Origin: an uncultured Bacilli bacterium
GTDB taxonomy: Bacteria; Bacillota_I; Bacilli_A; RF39; UBA660
Assembly: GCA_944358225.1 (NCBI GenBank)
Contig: CALVQP010000035.1
Span: forward strand, 1-13,555
Length of the DNA stretch: 13,555 bases
Reading direction: 5' to 3'
The stretch's first letter is position 1. The number at the start of each line of letters is the position of its first letter. The position numbers and the translations under genes were made by a program. Below the pieces are notes generated by a model, which saw only the letters and a program-made list of their open reading frames with translations, had not been told where the DNA came from and ran no database searches. Of this stretch, positions 5,982 through 13,357 are shown in pieces.

Positions 5982-7803
5982 ATTTATCAAACTGCGAATT
6001 GTAAAGTTTAGCATAAAATCCATTTTTGGCCATCAACTGTTCATGATTTCCAGTCTCTACCACATTTCCTTGATCCATTACAATTATAATATCAGCATTT
6101 TTTATTGTTGATAACCTGTGCGCAATTATAAATGACGTTCTTCCTTCCATCAACTTATCCATTGCTTTTTGAATCAATATTTCTGTTCTTGTATCAACAG
6201 ATGAAGTAGCTTCATCTAAAATCATTACTTTAGGATCAGCTAGAATTGCTCTAGCAATTGTCAGTAATTGTTTTTGTCCTTGAGAAATATTATTCGTATC
6301 CTCATTTAACTCCATATTATAAGCATCTGGTAAGGTTTGAATAAAGTGATGTACATGAGCCATTTTAGCAGCATCAATAACTTCATCATCACTAGCACTT
6401 AGTTTTCCATAGCGCAAATTTTCCATAATTGTTCCACTAAATAACCACGTATCTTGTAATACCATTCCAAAAAGTTCGCGATAGTGCTCGCCATCAAAGT
6501 CATTAATATTTTTACCATCTAATAAGATTTCTCCACCATTTATATTGTAAAAACGCATTAACAATTTAACTAATGTTGTTTTACCAGCCCCAGTTGGACC
6601 AACAATAGCAATCTTCTGTCCTGGAGATACTTTCAAATTAAAATTATGAATTATAATATTATCTGGATTATAACCAAACTCAACATTTTTAAACTCTACT
6701 TCACCTTTAACATTATCAATTTTTAAATGCTTCTTAGATAATTCAACATTTTCTTCTTCTTCCAAAAATTCAAATATTCTTTCACTAGCTGCCATCATAG
6801 ATTGAACCATCGTTGAAACTTGGGCTAATTGCCCTATAGGATTAGTAAATTGTCTATTATATTGAATAAAAGATTGAATATTTCCCACGGTAATTTTACC
6901 TTTTATAGCAAAATATCCACCTAGTATTGCCACGGCTACATAACCAATATTGCTAATAAAATTCATTATCGGATGCATTAATCCAGATAAAAATTGACTT
7001 TTCCAAGCACTATTATATAACTTTTCATTTTCTTCATTAAATAGTGTTAACATTTTTTCTTCAGCATTAAACACTTTAACCACATTATAACCAGAATAAA
7101 TTTCTTCAACATAACCATTAACTGAAGCTAGATAATCTTGCTGATTAATAAAGTGCTTTTGACTCTTTTTCACAATAATTCCCATCAAAATTGCTGCAAT
7201 CGGCAATATTAAAATTGAAATAAAAGTCATCGGTACATTGATAGAAAACATCATTACTAAAATACCAATAATCGTAACAATAGAAGTTACAAGTTGAGTA
7301 GCACTTTGCGTTAAGCCCATATTTAAAGTATCCGTATCATTAGTCATAATTGATAAAATCTCTCCAGTAGTTTTCTTATCAAAATAAGACATCGGTAATT
7401 TATTTACTTTACTTACAATTTGTTTTCTTAATTTATAAGTAAACTTTTGCGAAATTCCTGTCATTATAAATCCCTGAATATAAGAAAATACCATACTTAT
7501 TAAATATAATCCCAACAATGTAAGTAATATTACACCAATTTTATGAAAATCAATTCCTGCTTGTCCAGATAACTTTCCAATTATACCATTAAATAGCTCC
7601 GTAGTCGCATTTCCTAAAATTTTTGGACCTATTATAGTAAAAACGGTACTACAGATTGCAAAAATAAATACTATAATTAAAGAAATTTTATATTCTTTTA
7701 AATTAACCACTAATTTTTTTAATGTGCCTTTAAAATCTTTAACTTTTTCGGTACTGGCCATCGCTGGTCGTCTTCCATGCATAGCTTTTCTTCCTTGACT
7801 CAT
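5980..7803 (-). CDS. ABC exporter half-transporter, subunit 2 (catalytic Walker B, altered signature)
   Basis: This is a type IV (ABCB-like) exporter half of 607 residues. A transmembrane domain with about six helices spans roughly 38-325, and a nucleotide-binding domain 365-600. Walker A is GPTGAGKTT (402-410), the Q-loop Gln is 450 (MVLQDTWLFSGT), Walker B is VMILDE with catalytic Glu531, and the switch His is 562 (AHRLST). The signature is degenerate: ISQGQ (506-510) instead of LSGGQ. In heterodimeric exporters the catalytic site pairs this subunit's Walker motifs with the partner's intact signature, which matches here because the 747-residue partner has VSGGQ. The ATG overlaps the partner's TGA as ATGA and is preceded by GAGGAGG, so translation is coupled. 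The substrate is unknown; multidrug, bile-acid or peptide export are possibilities given the MarR regulator. Confidence 0.93.
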   Translation of the reverse strand: MSQGRKAMHGRRPAMASTEKVKDFKGTLKKLVVNLKEYKISLIIVFIFAICSTVFTIIGPKILGNATTELFNGIIGKLSGQAGIDFHKIGVILLTLLGLYLISMVFSYIQGFIMTGISQKFTYKLRKQIVSKVNKLPMSYFDKKTTGEILSIMTNDTDTLNMGLTQSATQLVTSIVTIIGILVMMFSINVPMTFISILILPIAAILMGIIVKKSQKHFINQQDYLASVNGYVEEIYSGYNVVKVFNAEEKMLTLFNEENEKLYNSAWKSQFLSGLMHPIMNFISNIGYVAVAILGGYFAIKGKITVGNIQSFIQYNRQFTNPIGQLAQVSTMVQSMMAASERIFEFLEEEENVELSKKHLKIDNVKGEVEFKNVEFGYNPDNIIIHNFNLKVSPGQKIAIVGPTGAGKTTLVKLLMRFYNINGGEILLDGKNINDFDGEHYRELFGMVLQDTWLFSGTIMENLRYGKLSASDDEVIDAAKMAHVHHFIQTLPDAYNMELNEDTNNISQGQKQLLTIARAILADPKVMILDEATSSVDTRTEILIQKAMDKLMEGRTSFIIAHRLSTIKNADIIIVMDQGNVVETGNHEQLMAKNGFYAKLYNSQFDK

Positions 7804-10043
7804 GATAGTTCCTCCTCACTTAGTTGAGATAAAGCAATTTCTTTATATATTTCACAAGTTTCTAGTAACTGTTCATGTTTTCCTATTCCAACAATGTTCC
7901 CTTGATCTAAAACAATAATTTGATCAGCATTTAAAATTGTACTAATTCTTTGAGCTACAATAAAAATTGTACTATTTTTAGTTTCTTTACTTAAAGCTTT
8001 TCTCAAAGCCGCATCTGTTTTAAAATCCAAAGCTGAAAAACTATCATCAAAAACATAAATTTTAGGATTTTTAGCAATTGCTCTAGCTATTGATAATCTT
8101 TGTTTTTGTCCACCAGATACGTTATTTCCACCTTGAGCAATTTCCGATTTATATCCATCTTCTTTTTGATTAATAAATTCTGTAGCTTGAGCAATCTTAG
8201 CCGCTTTTTGCATCGTTTCATCATCAATCTCTTCGCTAGCAAACTTTATATTTGACTCTATTGTACCAGAAAATAGTACTCCCTTTTGAGGAATAAATCC
8301 AATATTATCACGAAGACTTTTTAAACTCAAATCTTTTATATTAACGCCATCAATTAAAATTTTACCCCCAGTTACATCAAATAACCTAGGAATTAAATTA
8401 ACAAGTGTTGATTTTCCACTTCCCGTAGAGCCAATAAAAGCTGTCGTTGTTCCAGGCATAGCTTTAAAAGATATGTTCTCTAAAACGTCCTCTGTAGCAT
8501 CAGGATATCTAAAATACACATCTTTAAATTCCACAACTCCCTTAAAATTATTATTAAGAGTTAATGGATTAGCTATTTCTTCAATACTATTTTTAGTATT
8601 TAAAATTTCCCCAATTCTTTTAATAGAGACAAAAGCTCTAGGTAAAATAATTGATACCATCGATAACATCAAGAAAGACATTATTATTTGCATTGAATAT
8701 GTTATAAATGCTAATAAAGAACCAACTTGGATAGCTCCTGTATCAACTTTTGAAGCTCCAACCCACACAATTAAGATACTAACACCATTCATAATAAACA
8801 TCATCGTTGGCATCATAATTGTCATTAATCTATTTACAAATAGATTTACTTTTGTTAAATCTTTATTAGCTTTATCAAAGCGCTTTTCTTCATGTTTTTC
8901 TGTCGAAAAAGCCCTAATTACTGGAATACCCGTAATTATTTCTCTAAAGATCAAATTAATTTTATCCACCATTTTCTGCACAACTCTAAACTTAGGTAAA
9001 GCACAAGAAAATAATACTACTATAAGTAATAATATAGCTCCAACTGCTACTCCAATTATCCATGCAAGTGGCGAATTACTAACTTTAGCTAGTGCTCCTA
9101 GTCCCAAAATAGGTGCATAAATAACTATTCTTAAAACCATGATTAAAACCATTTGAACTTGTTGAACATCATTAGTACTACGCGTAATAAGTGAAGCAAC
9201 ACTAAACTCTTTATATTCCTTATTAGAAAAACTTACAACTTTTTCTACAACTTCTTTACGTAATTCTTTAGAAAATTTAGATCCAATACGGCTTGCTAAA
9301 AATGAAACAGAAATTGTAATTATCATTGCTAAAAGAGCCAAACATAACATTTTCATACCCGTATTGAAAATATAAGATAATTGCATTTGTTCTACATCTA
9401 GACCTATGTATTCGTATTCCGCTTTTATTCCCGTAACCGTAAACTGACTTTGAATACTTTCTCCTAAATCAACAAATTGCTTACCAAATTCATTGATTAA
9501 TTGTTCTTTAGCTTCATAAGGCATCTGAGCAAATAAATCAAATAAATCCATATTTTTTAAAGTATTTATATCCATATTAGCATTTTTAGCTAATTCTTCA
9601 TATAAAATATTTTTATCAAAATTTTCATTTTCTAAAACATTAACTATTAAAATCGGATTAATTAATTCTTTCTCTAAGTTTTCTCTTTCCTCGTTGCTAA
9701 TATCTTTTAATTCATAAACATTTTCTTTATCCAAAATTTTATAGTCTTTATGTTTTTCTTGATACTCTTCTTCTGTCAGCTCATTTTTATCTAATAATGT
9801 ATAATTATCTAAAATACTCTCTTTTGTTTCTTCATCTGTAAAGATTAGTAATTTATTCATTGTACTTTGACTTACAGCATTATATACACTATCTTCAATA
9901 CCAGATTGTTGAATACCTATATTAACGATATTAGCTGTATAATCAGGTAAAGCCAAATCACATCGAGCTTGGGCAAAAAGTAGAGCAACTACCACAATTA
10001 TCGGAATAGATAATTTACCTAATATCTTAAATATCTTTTTCAT
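7800..10043 (-). CDS. ABC exporter half-transporter, subunit 1 (degenerate ATP site, large extracellular insert)
   Basis: This is the 747-residue partner of the following ABC protein. A first membrane segment (about 12-26) is followed by an unusually long hydrophilic, acidic stretch of about 190 residues (roughly 30-222). The remaining membrane helices (about 228-470) and a nucleotide-binding domain (500-745) come next. Walker A is GSTGSGKST (538-546), the Q-loop Gln is 586 and the signature VSGGQ (642-646) is intact. The catalytic Glu is Asp667 (VFDDSFSALD) and the switch His is Gln698 (IVAQRIST), so this subunit contributes the non-hydrolysing site of an asymmetric heterodimer. GGGAGG stands four bases before the ATG, which overlaps the marR stop as ATGA. 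The long external loop is predicted to lie outside the cell; its role is unknown. It is known, from memory, in related Firmicute exporters. Confidence 0.93.
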   Translation of the reverse strand: MKKIFKILGKLSIPIIVVVALLFAQARCDLALPDYTANIVNIGIQQSGIEDSVYNAVSQSTMNKLLIFTDEETKESILDNYTLLDKNELTEEEYQEKHKDYKILDKENVYELKDISNEERENLEKELINPILIVNVLENENFDKNILYEELAKNANMDINTLKNMDLFDLFAQMPYEAKEQLINEFGKQFVDLGESIQSQFTVTGIKAEYEYIGLDVEQMQLSYIFNTGMKMLCLALLAMIITISVSFLASRIGSKFSKELRKEVVEKVVSFSNKEYKEFSVASLITRSTNDVQQVQMVLIMVLRIVIYAPILGLGALAKVSNSPLAWIIGVAVGAILLLIVVLFSCALPKFRVVQKMVDKINLIFREIITGIPVIRAFSTEKHEEKRFDKANKDLTKVNLFVNRLMTIMMPTMMFIMNGVSILIVWVGASKVDTGAIQVGSLLAFITYSMQIIMSFLMLSMVSIILPRAFVSIKRIGEILNTKNSIEEIANPLTLNNNFKGVVEFKDVYFRYPDATEDVLENISFKAMPGTTTAFIGSTGSGKSTLVNLIPRLFDVTGGKILIDGVNIKDLSLKSLRDNIGFIPQKGVLFSGTIESNIKFASEEIDDETMQKAAKIAQATEFINQKEDGYKSEIAQGGNNVSGGQKQRLSIARAIAKNPKIYVFDDSFSALDFKTDAALRKALSKETKNSTIFIVAQRISTILNADQIIVLDQGNIVGIGKHEQLLETCEIYKEIALSQLSEEELS

Positions 10044-10465
10044 TTTTCCTCCCTAATTCCCGTTAAAAATTTTTCCATCAAACACTTAAAAGTTTTTCTT
10101 TCCTCTAAAGTAAAATTTTTAAATGCTTCTTCATGTAATTCAAAAATTTCCTTTTTTATCGCTAAAGCCTTATCTTTCCCTTGTTGGGTCAAAATAATTT
10201 TATATTTTTTTAACTTCTGATTTTCTAACCTTTTAATATAATCTAAATTAAAAAGTTCATTTATTACTCTTGTAGTATAACCCTTATCACAATTTAGAGT
10301 TTCACTCATTTCTTTTAAAGTTAAACCTTCTTCTTCATCCAAAAGCATGACCAAAAAAAAGCCTAACGAAGGACTAACACCTACCTTTTTCAACCGTTGC
10401 TTCATTTTCTTTTCTAAAATCCGCTTGAAATTTCCAACTTTATAAGGAAATAATTGATCATCCAT
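10040..10465 (-). CDS. MarR-family transcriptional regulator
   Basis: This 141-residue protein contains a winged helix-turn-helix at about 35-95: LTLKEMSETLNCDKGYTTRV as HTH and RLENQKLKKYKIILTQQG as wing. Flanking helices are for dimerisation. The frame stays open upstream to a TTG at 10490-10492, but that would put coding sequence inside the operator. The ATG at 10463-10465 has AAGGAG ten bases upstream and is the better start. The stop overlaps the start of the first ABC gene (ATGA), so the three genes form one operon. Two matching palindromes in its promoter make self-repression of the regulator and exporter, relieved by an exported ligand, the likely scheme. The ligand is unknown. Confidence 0.92.
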   Translation of the reverse strand: MDDQLFPYKVGNFKRILEKKMKQRLKKVGVSPSLGFFLVMLLDEEEGLTLKEMSETLNCDKGYTTRVINELFNLDYIKRLENQKLKKYKIILTQQGKDKALAIKKEIFELHEEAFKNFTLEERKTFKCLMEKFLTGIREEK

Positions 10466-10483
10466 GTTATTAATACTCCTTTT

Positions 10484-10499
10484 TGTTGACAAGTCAACA
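10484..10499. promoter_or_regulatory. MarR operator O1 (perfect palindrome)
   Basis: TGTTGACAAGTCAACA is a perfect 16-bp palindrome, extended to 18 bp as TTGTTGAC-AA-GTCAACAA at 10483-10500. It covers the predicted transcription start (about 10498) and lies just before the marR ribosome binding site. Confidence 0.8.
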
Positions 10500-10504
10500 A
10501 TTTA

Positions 10505-10533
10505 AGTTTAAAACATTTTTGTTGTCTAGTCAA
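10505..10533 (-). promoter_or_regulatory. Predicted promoter of the marR-exporter operon
   Basis: On the minus strand TTGACT (-35, 10528-10533) and TAAACT (-10, 10505-10510) are 17 bases apart. The -35 hexamer is embedded in palindrome O2 and the start point in O1, so repressor binding at either site would block RNA polymerase. Confidence 0.7.
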
Positions 10534-10535
10534 CA
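10520..10535. promoter_or_regulatory. MarR operator O2 (near-perfect palindrome)
   Basis: TGTTGTCTAGTCAACA shares the TGTTG-N6-CAACA architecture of O1, with one asymmetric position pair. Its centre is 36 bp from that of O1, and it overlaps the -35 element. Confidence 0.78.
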
Positions 10536-10547
10536 TTTTTTGCGTTA

Positions 10548-11534
10548 TTATAAGCTATTTAAATATTTTTCATAATTTTTTAAAATTTTTAAAATCTCTT
10601 CTTTATTACTCGCCTTACATATTAACGTTTTAATCTCTTTATTATTAGGCATACCTTTTAAATAATAAAGAATATGACTTCTAATTTCTAAATTGGCTAA
10701 TTTCTCCGATTTATCTTGAAGAAGCAATTCATAATGTCTTTTCATCATTTCTAATTTTTCATAATATGTAATTTCTCTAGGTATAATCTTTTTATTTAAA
10801 TAATCTACACATTCTTTAATAAGCCATGGATTACCGAGTACTCCTCTTCCGATCATTACCGCATCGCATGAAGTATAATCCAACATTTCTTTTGCCATAT
10901 AACAACTTGTAACATCGCCATTACCGATAACAGGAATATTAACAGCCTCTTTGACTTTTTTTATTATCGACCAATCCGCTTTACCACTATAGCCTTGAGC
11001 TCTAGTTCGTCCGTGAACAGCAATAGCTTTAGCCCCTGCTTCTTCACATATTTTAGCTACTTCAACGGCATTAACAGAATTAGCATCCCAACCACTTCTA
11101 ATTTTTACAGTTACTGGGACATTAACCGCTTGAACAACAGCGCTAACTATCTCTTTTATTTTGGCCGGATTTTTTAACAAAGCGCTGCCAGCCTGGGATT
11201 TTAAAGCAATTTTGGGTACTGGACAGCCCATATTAATATCAATGATATCCGGTTTCATTTCTTTTTCAACAATTTTCGCCGCTTGGACAAAAGAAGAAAC
11301 GTCGTTCCCAAAAATTTGTTGGGCTATCGGACGTTCCTCTTGACTCATTTTTAATAAATCGAAAGTCTTGGCATTCTCATACACTAAAGCTTTATCACTA
11401 ACCATTTCTGCATAGATTAATCCTGCTCCCATTTGTTTAATAATTTTTCTATAACTCGTATTACTAATACCTGCCATCGGCGCCAATACAATTTGATTTT
11501 TGATAACTACGTTCCCAATTTTAAAGGTGCTCAA
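10548..11534 (-). CDS. dusB: tRNA-dihydrouridine synthase (DusB type)
   Basis: This is an FMN- and NADPH-dependent enzyme that reduces uridine to dihydrouridine in tRNA. It has 328 residues with a TIM barrel at about 1-240 and a helical tRNA-binding domain at the end. Visible motifs are LAPMAGISN (17-25, FMN-binding), DINMGCPVPKI with catalytic Cys104, HGRTR (174-178), GNGDV (204-208) and GRGVLGNPW (229-237). The start is TTG (11532-11534), inside the end of pduL. No better codon precedes LAPMAG, and GAGGTGG lies six bases upstream, supporting it. Translation is probably coupled to pduL. No terminator is seen after its stop before the marR promoter, so some readthrough is possible. Confidence 0.93.
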   Translation of the reverse strand: MSTFKIGNVVIKNQIVLAPMAGISNTSYRKIIKQMGAGLIYAEMVSDKALVYENAKTFDLLKMSQEERPIAQQIFGNDVSSFVQAAKIVEKEMKPDIIDINMGCPVPKIALKSQAGSALLKNPAKIKEIVSAVVQAVNVPVTVKIRSGWDANSVNAVEVAKICEEAGAKAIAVHGRTRAQGYSGKADWSIIKKVKEAVNIPVIGNGDVTSCYMAKEMLDYTSCDAVMIGRGVLGNPWLIKECVDYLNKKIIPREITYYEKLEMMKRHYELLLQDKSEKLANLEIRSHILYYLKGMPNNKEIKTLICKASNKEEILKILKNYEKYLNSL

Positions 11535-12093
11535 CTACTTCCACCTCATCTTTATTAGATAGTAAAAAGGCACTTGCATCATCAGTATCTATATGCAATT
11601 CATAGTAGCCATTTTTACTTACTTTAGCTACCGCTTCCATTATTCCAGCCTTATCACCAGTAACTTTAATATAAAGCTTTTGATCATCAACTATATTATT
11701 CATTTTCGCATCTTCTAAGCTAAAATGAACATGTCGATTAGCTATAATTAAACCTTCTTCTAAACTAACTTCTCCTTTAGGTCCTATTAAAGTAACCGGC
11801 ACAGATCCCTTAACATTTCCACTTTTTCGTACCGGCGGACTCACTTTCAATTTTCGAGCATCACTAGCTGATATTTCCACCTGGTTATACTCTCTGAAAG
11901 GCCCTATAATAACAACATTTTCAATTTTATATTCTCCACATTGAATAGTTACTCGTTCATTACTAGCAAATTCTCCAATTTGGTTTAATTTATTTCGACA
12001 ACTTAATTTTTCTAAGTCAAATAAACTTTTAAAAGTATCTTCTGTTAAGTGTACGTGACGATTGCTTATTCCCACACTAACTTTCTTCAACAT
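11521..12093 (-). CDS. pduL: PduL-type phosphate acyltransferase (phosphotransacetylase/phosphotransacylase)
   Basis: This enzyme interconverts acyl-CoA and acyl phosphate (acetyl- or propanoyl-), a step toward ATP formation by an acyl kinase. In this 190-residue protein both halves of the PduL fold are present, with the metal-binding pattern of the family: His13 and His15 (SNRHVHL), Arg67 and Glu73 (GPFREYNQVEIS), His121 and His123 (ANRHVHFS) and His167 (YELHIDTDDA). The protein begins directly at the fold (MLKKVSVGISNRH), with no N-terminal encapsulation helix. No microcompartment shell genes are nearby, so a free cytosolic housekeeping phosphotransacetylase is likely. The ATG follows GAGGAG by a rather long spacing of about 11 bases; the next in-frame TTG is further away. 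It overlaps dusB. Confidence 0.93.
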   Translation of the reverse strand: MLKKVSVGISNRHVHLTEDTFKSLFDLEKLSCRNKLNQIGEFASNERVTIQCGEYKIENVVIIGPFREYNQVEISASDARKLKVSPPVRKSGNVKGSVPVTLIGPKGEVSLEEGLIIANRHVHFSLEDAKMNNIVDDQKLYIKVTGDKAGIMEAVAKVSKNGYYELHIDTDDASAFLLSNKDEVEVVEHL

Positions 12094-12162
12094 TAATTCA
12101 TCATCTCCTCAAATATTATATAAATATCTTTCCTTTTAAACAAGTCCTAACCAAGAAATAAT

Positions 12163-12192
12163 AATATATCATCACATACAAATGTTTGTCAA
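12163..12192 (-). promoter_or_regulatory. Predicted promoter of pduL-dusB
   Basis: On the minus strand a consensus TTGACA (-35, 12187-12192) and TATATT (-10, 12163-12168) are separated by 18 bases. The -35 starts only two bases after the glycosyltransferase stop codon. The leader to the pduL ATG would be about 60 bases, without an obvious structured regulator. Confidence 0.65.
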
Positions 12193-12193
12193 A

Positions 12194-13288
12194 CTATTTT
12201 TTTATATTTTTACCATTTTTGGCTTTTTCCATTAATTTTTTATTATTTTTCAAACGTGTATCATTTTTATCTATCTTTAACGCCTGATTTACATGAAATA
12301 AAGCTTTATCGTATTCTTCGGTATGAAAATAAGCTATAGATAATAAATCATCAATAGTTTGATCCCAACACCATGGTTCATTAATATATGATTTATACTT
12401 ATCAGTAATTTGTAGAGCTTTTGTCAAATATTTTATTACCTCTTCATAATTTGCTTGATCATGCTCTAACATAGCCAGTTCAACTAAAGGTTCTCTTAAA
12501 TAAGGAGTTTCTTCAATTGCCTTTTTATACCACATTCTAGCTTCTTCAATTCTTTTTAAATTCGAATAACTACGAGCTATAAATCTCATCGAAGCACTTC
12601 TTTCATCTTTCCAGGTTGCACTTTTTAAACCTAAATGTTTAATTAACGTATCTATACATTCGTTATATCTTTCGTAATACATATATTCTCGACCTAAATA
12701 ATGCATATTACGATCATTTTCTGGATCCTCTTTTACAGATAATTCTAAAAGTGGTAAATAACTGCCTCTAGATTTACTAGCATCAGGATAATGATTTAAT
12801 ATAATTTTATCAGTAGTAATCGCCTTTTCTTCTCCATGACACACTAATATTTCATGAACTGGATTTTTCCATTCATAATTTTTACGAGCATGAATTTTTT
12901 CAATATAAAAATTAACTGCTGGACGATTATTTTTATCAAAAGACCAATTATAATTGTATCTTACTCGTGTATTGTCACCCCAAATAGCTTCTAATTCTTT
13001 TCGCCACCCTTTTTCAAAAACCTCATCTAAATCTGTACATACACAAATATCACAATCATCAGGCACTAGAGCTAAAGATTCATTTCTAGCTACATCAAAT
13101 CTCCATGGTTTTATTTCTTTAACCACCACATTTACTCCTAAAGACTGTAAAATCTCAACAGTTTTATCAGTAGATCCTGTATCTAAAACATAAATTTCAT
13201 CAGCTTCTTTCATCGATTCATACCATCTTTTAACAAATTTTTCCTCATTCTTAGTAATTGCATATACACATATATTAAACTTTTTCAT
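12194..13288 (-). CDS. Family 2 glycosyltransferase with C-terminal TPR repeats
   Basis: This 364-residue protein has an N-terminal GT-A domain (about 1-175): AITKNEEKFVKRW, YVLDTGSTDKT (33-43), the metal/nucleotide-sugar DXD as Asp86-Leu-Asp88 (CTDLDEVF) and NPVHEILV (142-149). A C-terminal TPR array follows (about 190-345, for example EARMWYKKAIEETP and YDKALFHVNQALKID). No signal peptide or membrane helix is seen, so it should act in the cytoplasm. The frame opens at GTG 13298-13300, but the ATG at 13286-13288 has GAGGTG four to five bases upstream and is preferred. It lies directly downstream of the collagen-like gene, and GT2-TPR proteins often sit beside surface or spore proteins. Glycosylation of the Thr-rich GXT protein is inferred from position. 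No clear own promoter was found between the collagen terminator and the start. Confidence 0.88.
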   Translation of the reverse strand: MKKFNICVYAITKNEEKFVKRWYESMKEADEIYVLDTGSTDKTVEILQSLGVNVVVKEIKPWRFDVARNESLALVPDDCDICVCTDLDEVFEKGWRKELEAIWGDNTRVRYNYNWSFDKNNRPAVNFYIEKIHARKNYEWKNPVHEILVCHGEEKAITTDKIILNHYPDASKSRGSYLPLLELSVKEDPENDRNMHYLGREYMYYERYNECIDTLIKHLGLKSATWKDERSASMRFIARSYSNLKRIEEARMWYKKAIEETPYLREPLVELAMLEHDQANYEEVIKYLTKALQITDKYKSYINEPWCWDQTIDDLLSIAYFHTEEYDKALFHVNQALKIDKNDTRLKNNKKLMEKAKNGKNIKK

Positions 13289-13330
13289 AAAACACCTCAC
13301 TAATTTTATGCTTTTAAAAAAATTTTATTA

Positions 13331-13354
13331 AAAAAAGCAAGTAAAAACTCGCTT
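13331..13354 (-). terminator. Terminator of the collagen-like gene
   Basis: On the minus strand AAGCGAGT-TTTT-ACTTGCTT forms an 8-bp stem with one G-U pair (13347-13354 with 13335-13342), followed by a T-run. It starts four bases after the collagen-like stop codon. The glycosyltransferase lies immediately beyond, so leaky termination could link the two genes. Confidence 0.8.
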
Positions 13355-13357
13355 TTC

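Noticed and set aside
8473..9120. Plus-strand open frame of 215 codons
   Set aside because: It is antisense to the membrane domain of the 747-residue ABC protein, whose motifs are clear. The translation is a low-information shadow.
10995..11343. Two short plus-strand frames
   Set aside because: They are antisense shadows of dusB, which has all its family motifs.
5968..12150. Shared word TTTTAAACAAGTC near 5967 and near 12136
   Set aside because: By a rough estimate, in sequence this AT-rich several chance 13-base matches are expected in a window of this size, and the contexts (3' end of one operon, leader of another) differ.
12170..12190. Near-palindrome ACAAACATTTGT at the pduL -35 region as an operator
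   Set aside because: It is a single imperfect AT-rich site with no second copy and no regulator nearby; too weak to report as a feature.
12954..13193. Plus-strand open frame of 79 codons
   Set aside because: It is antisense to the glycosyltransferase catalytic domain, with no start signal or family resemblance.
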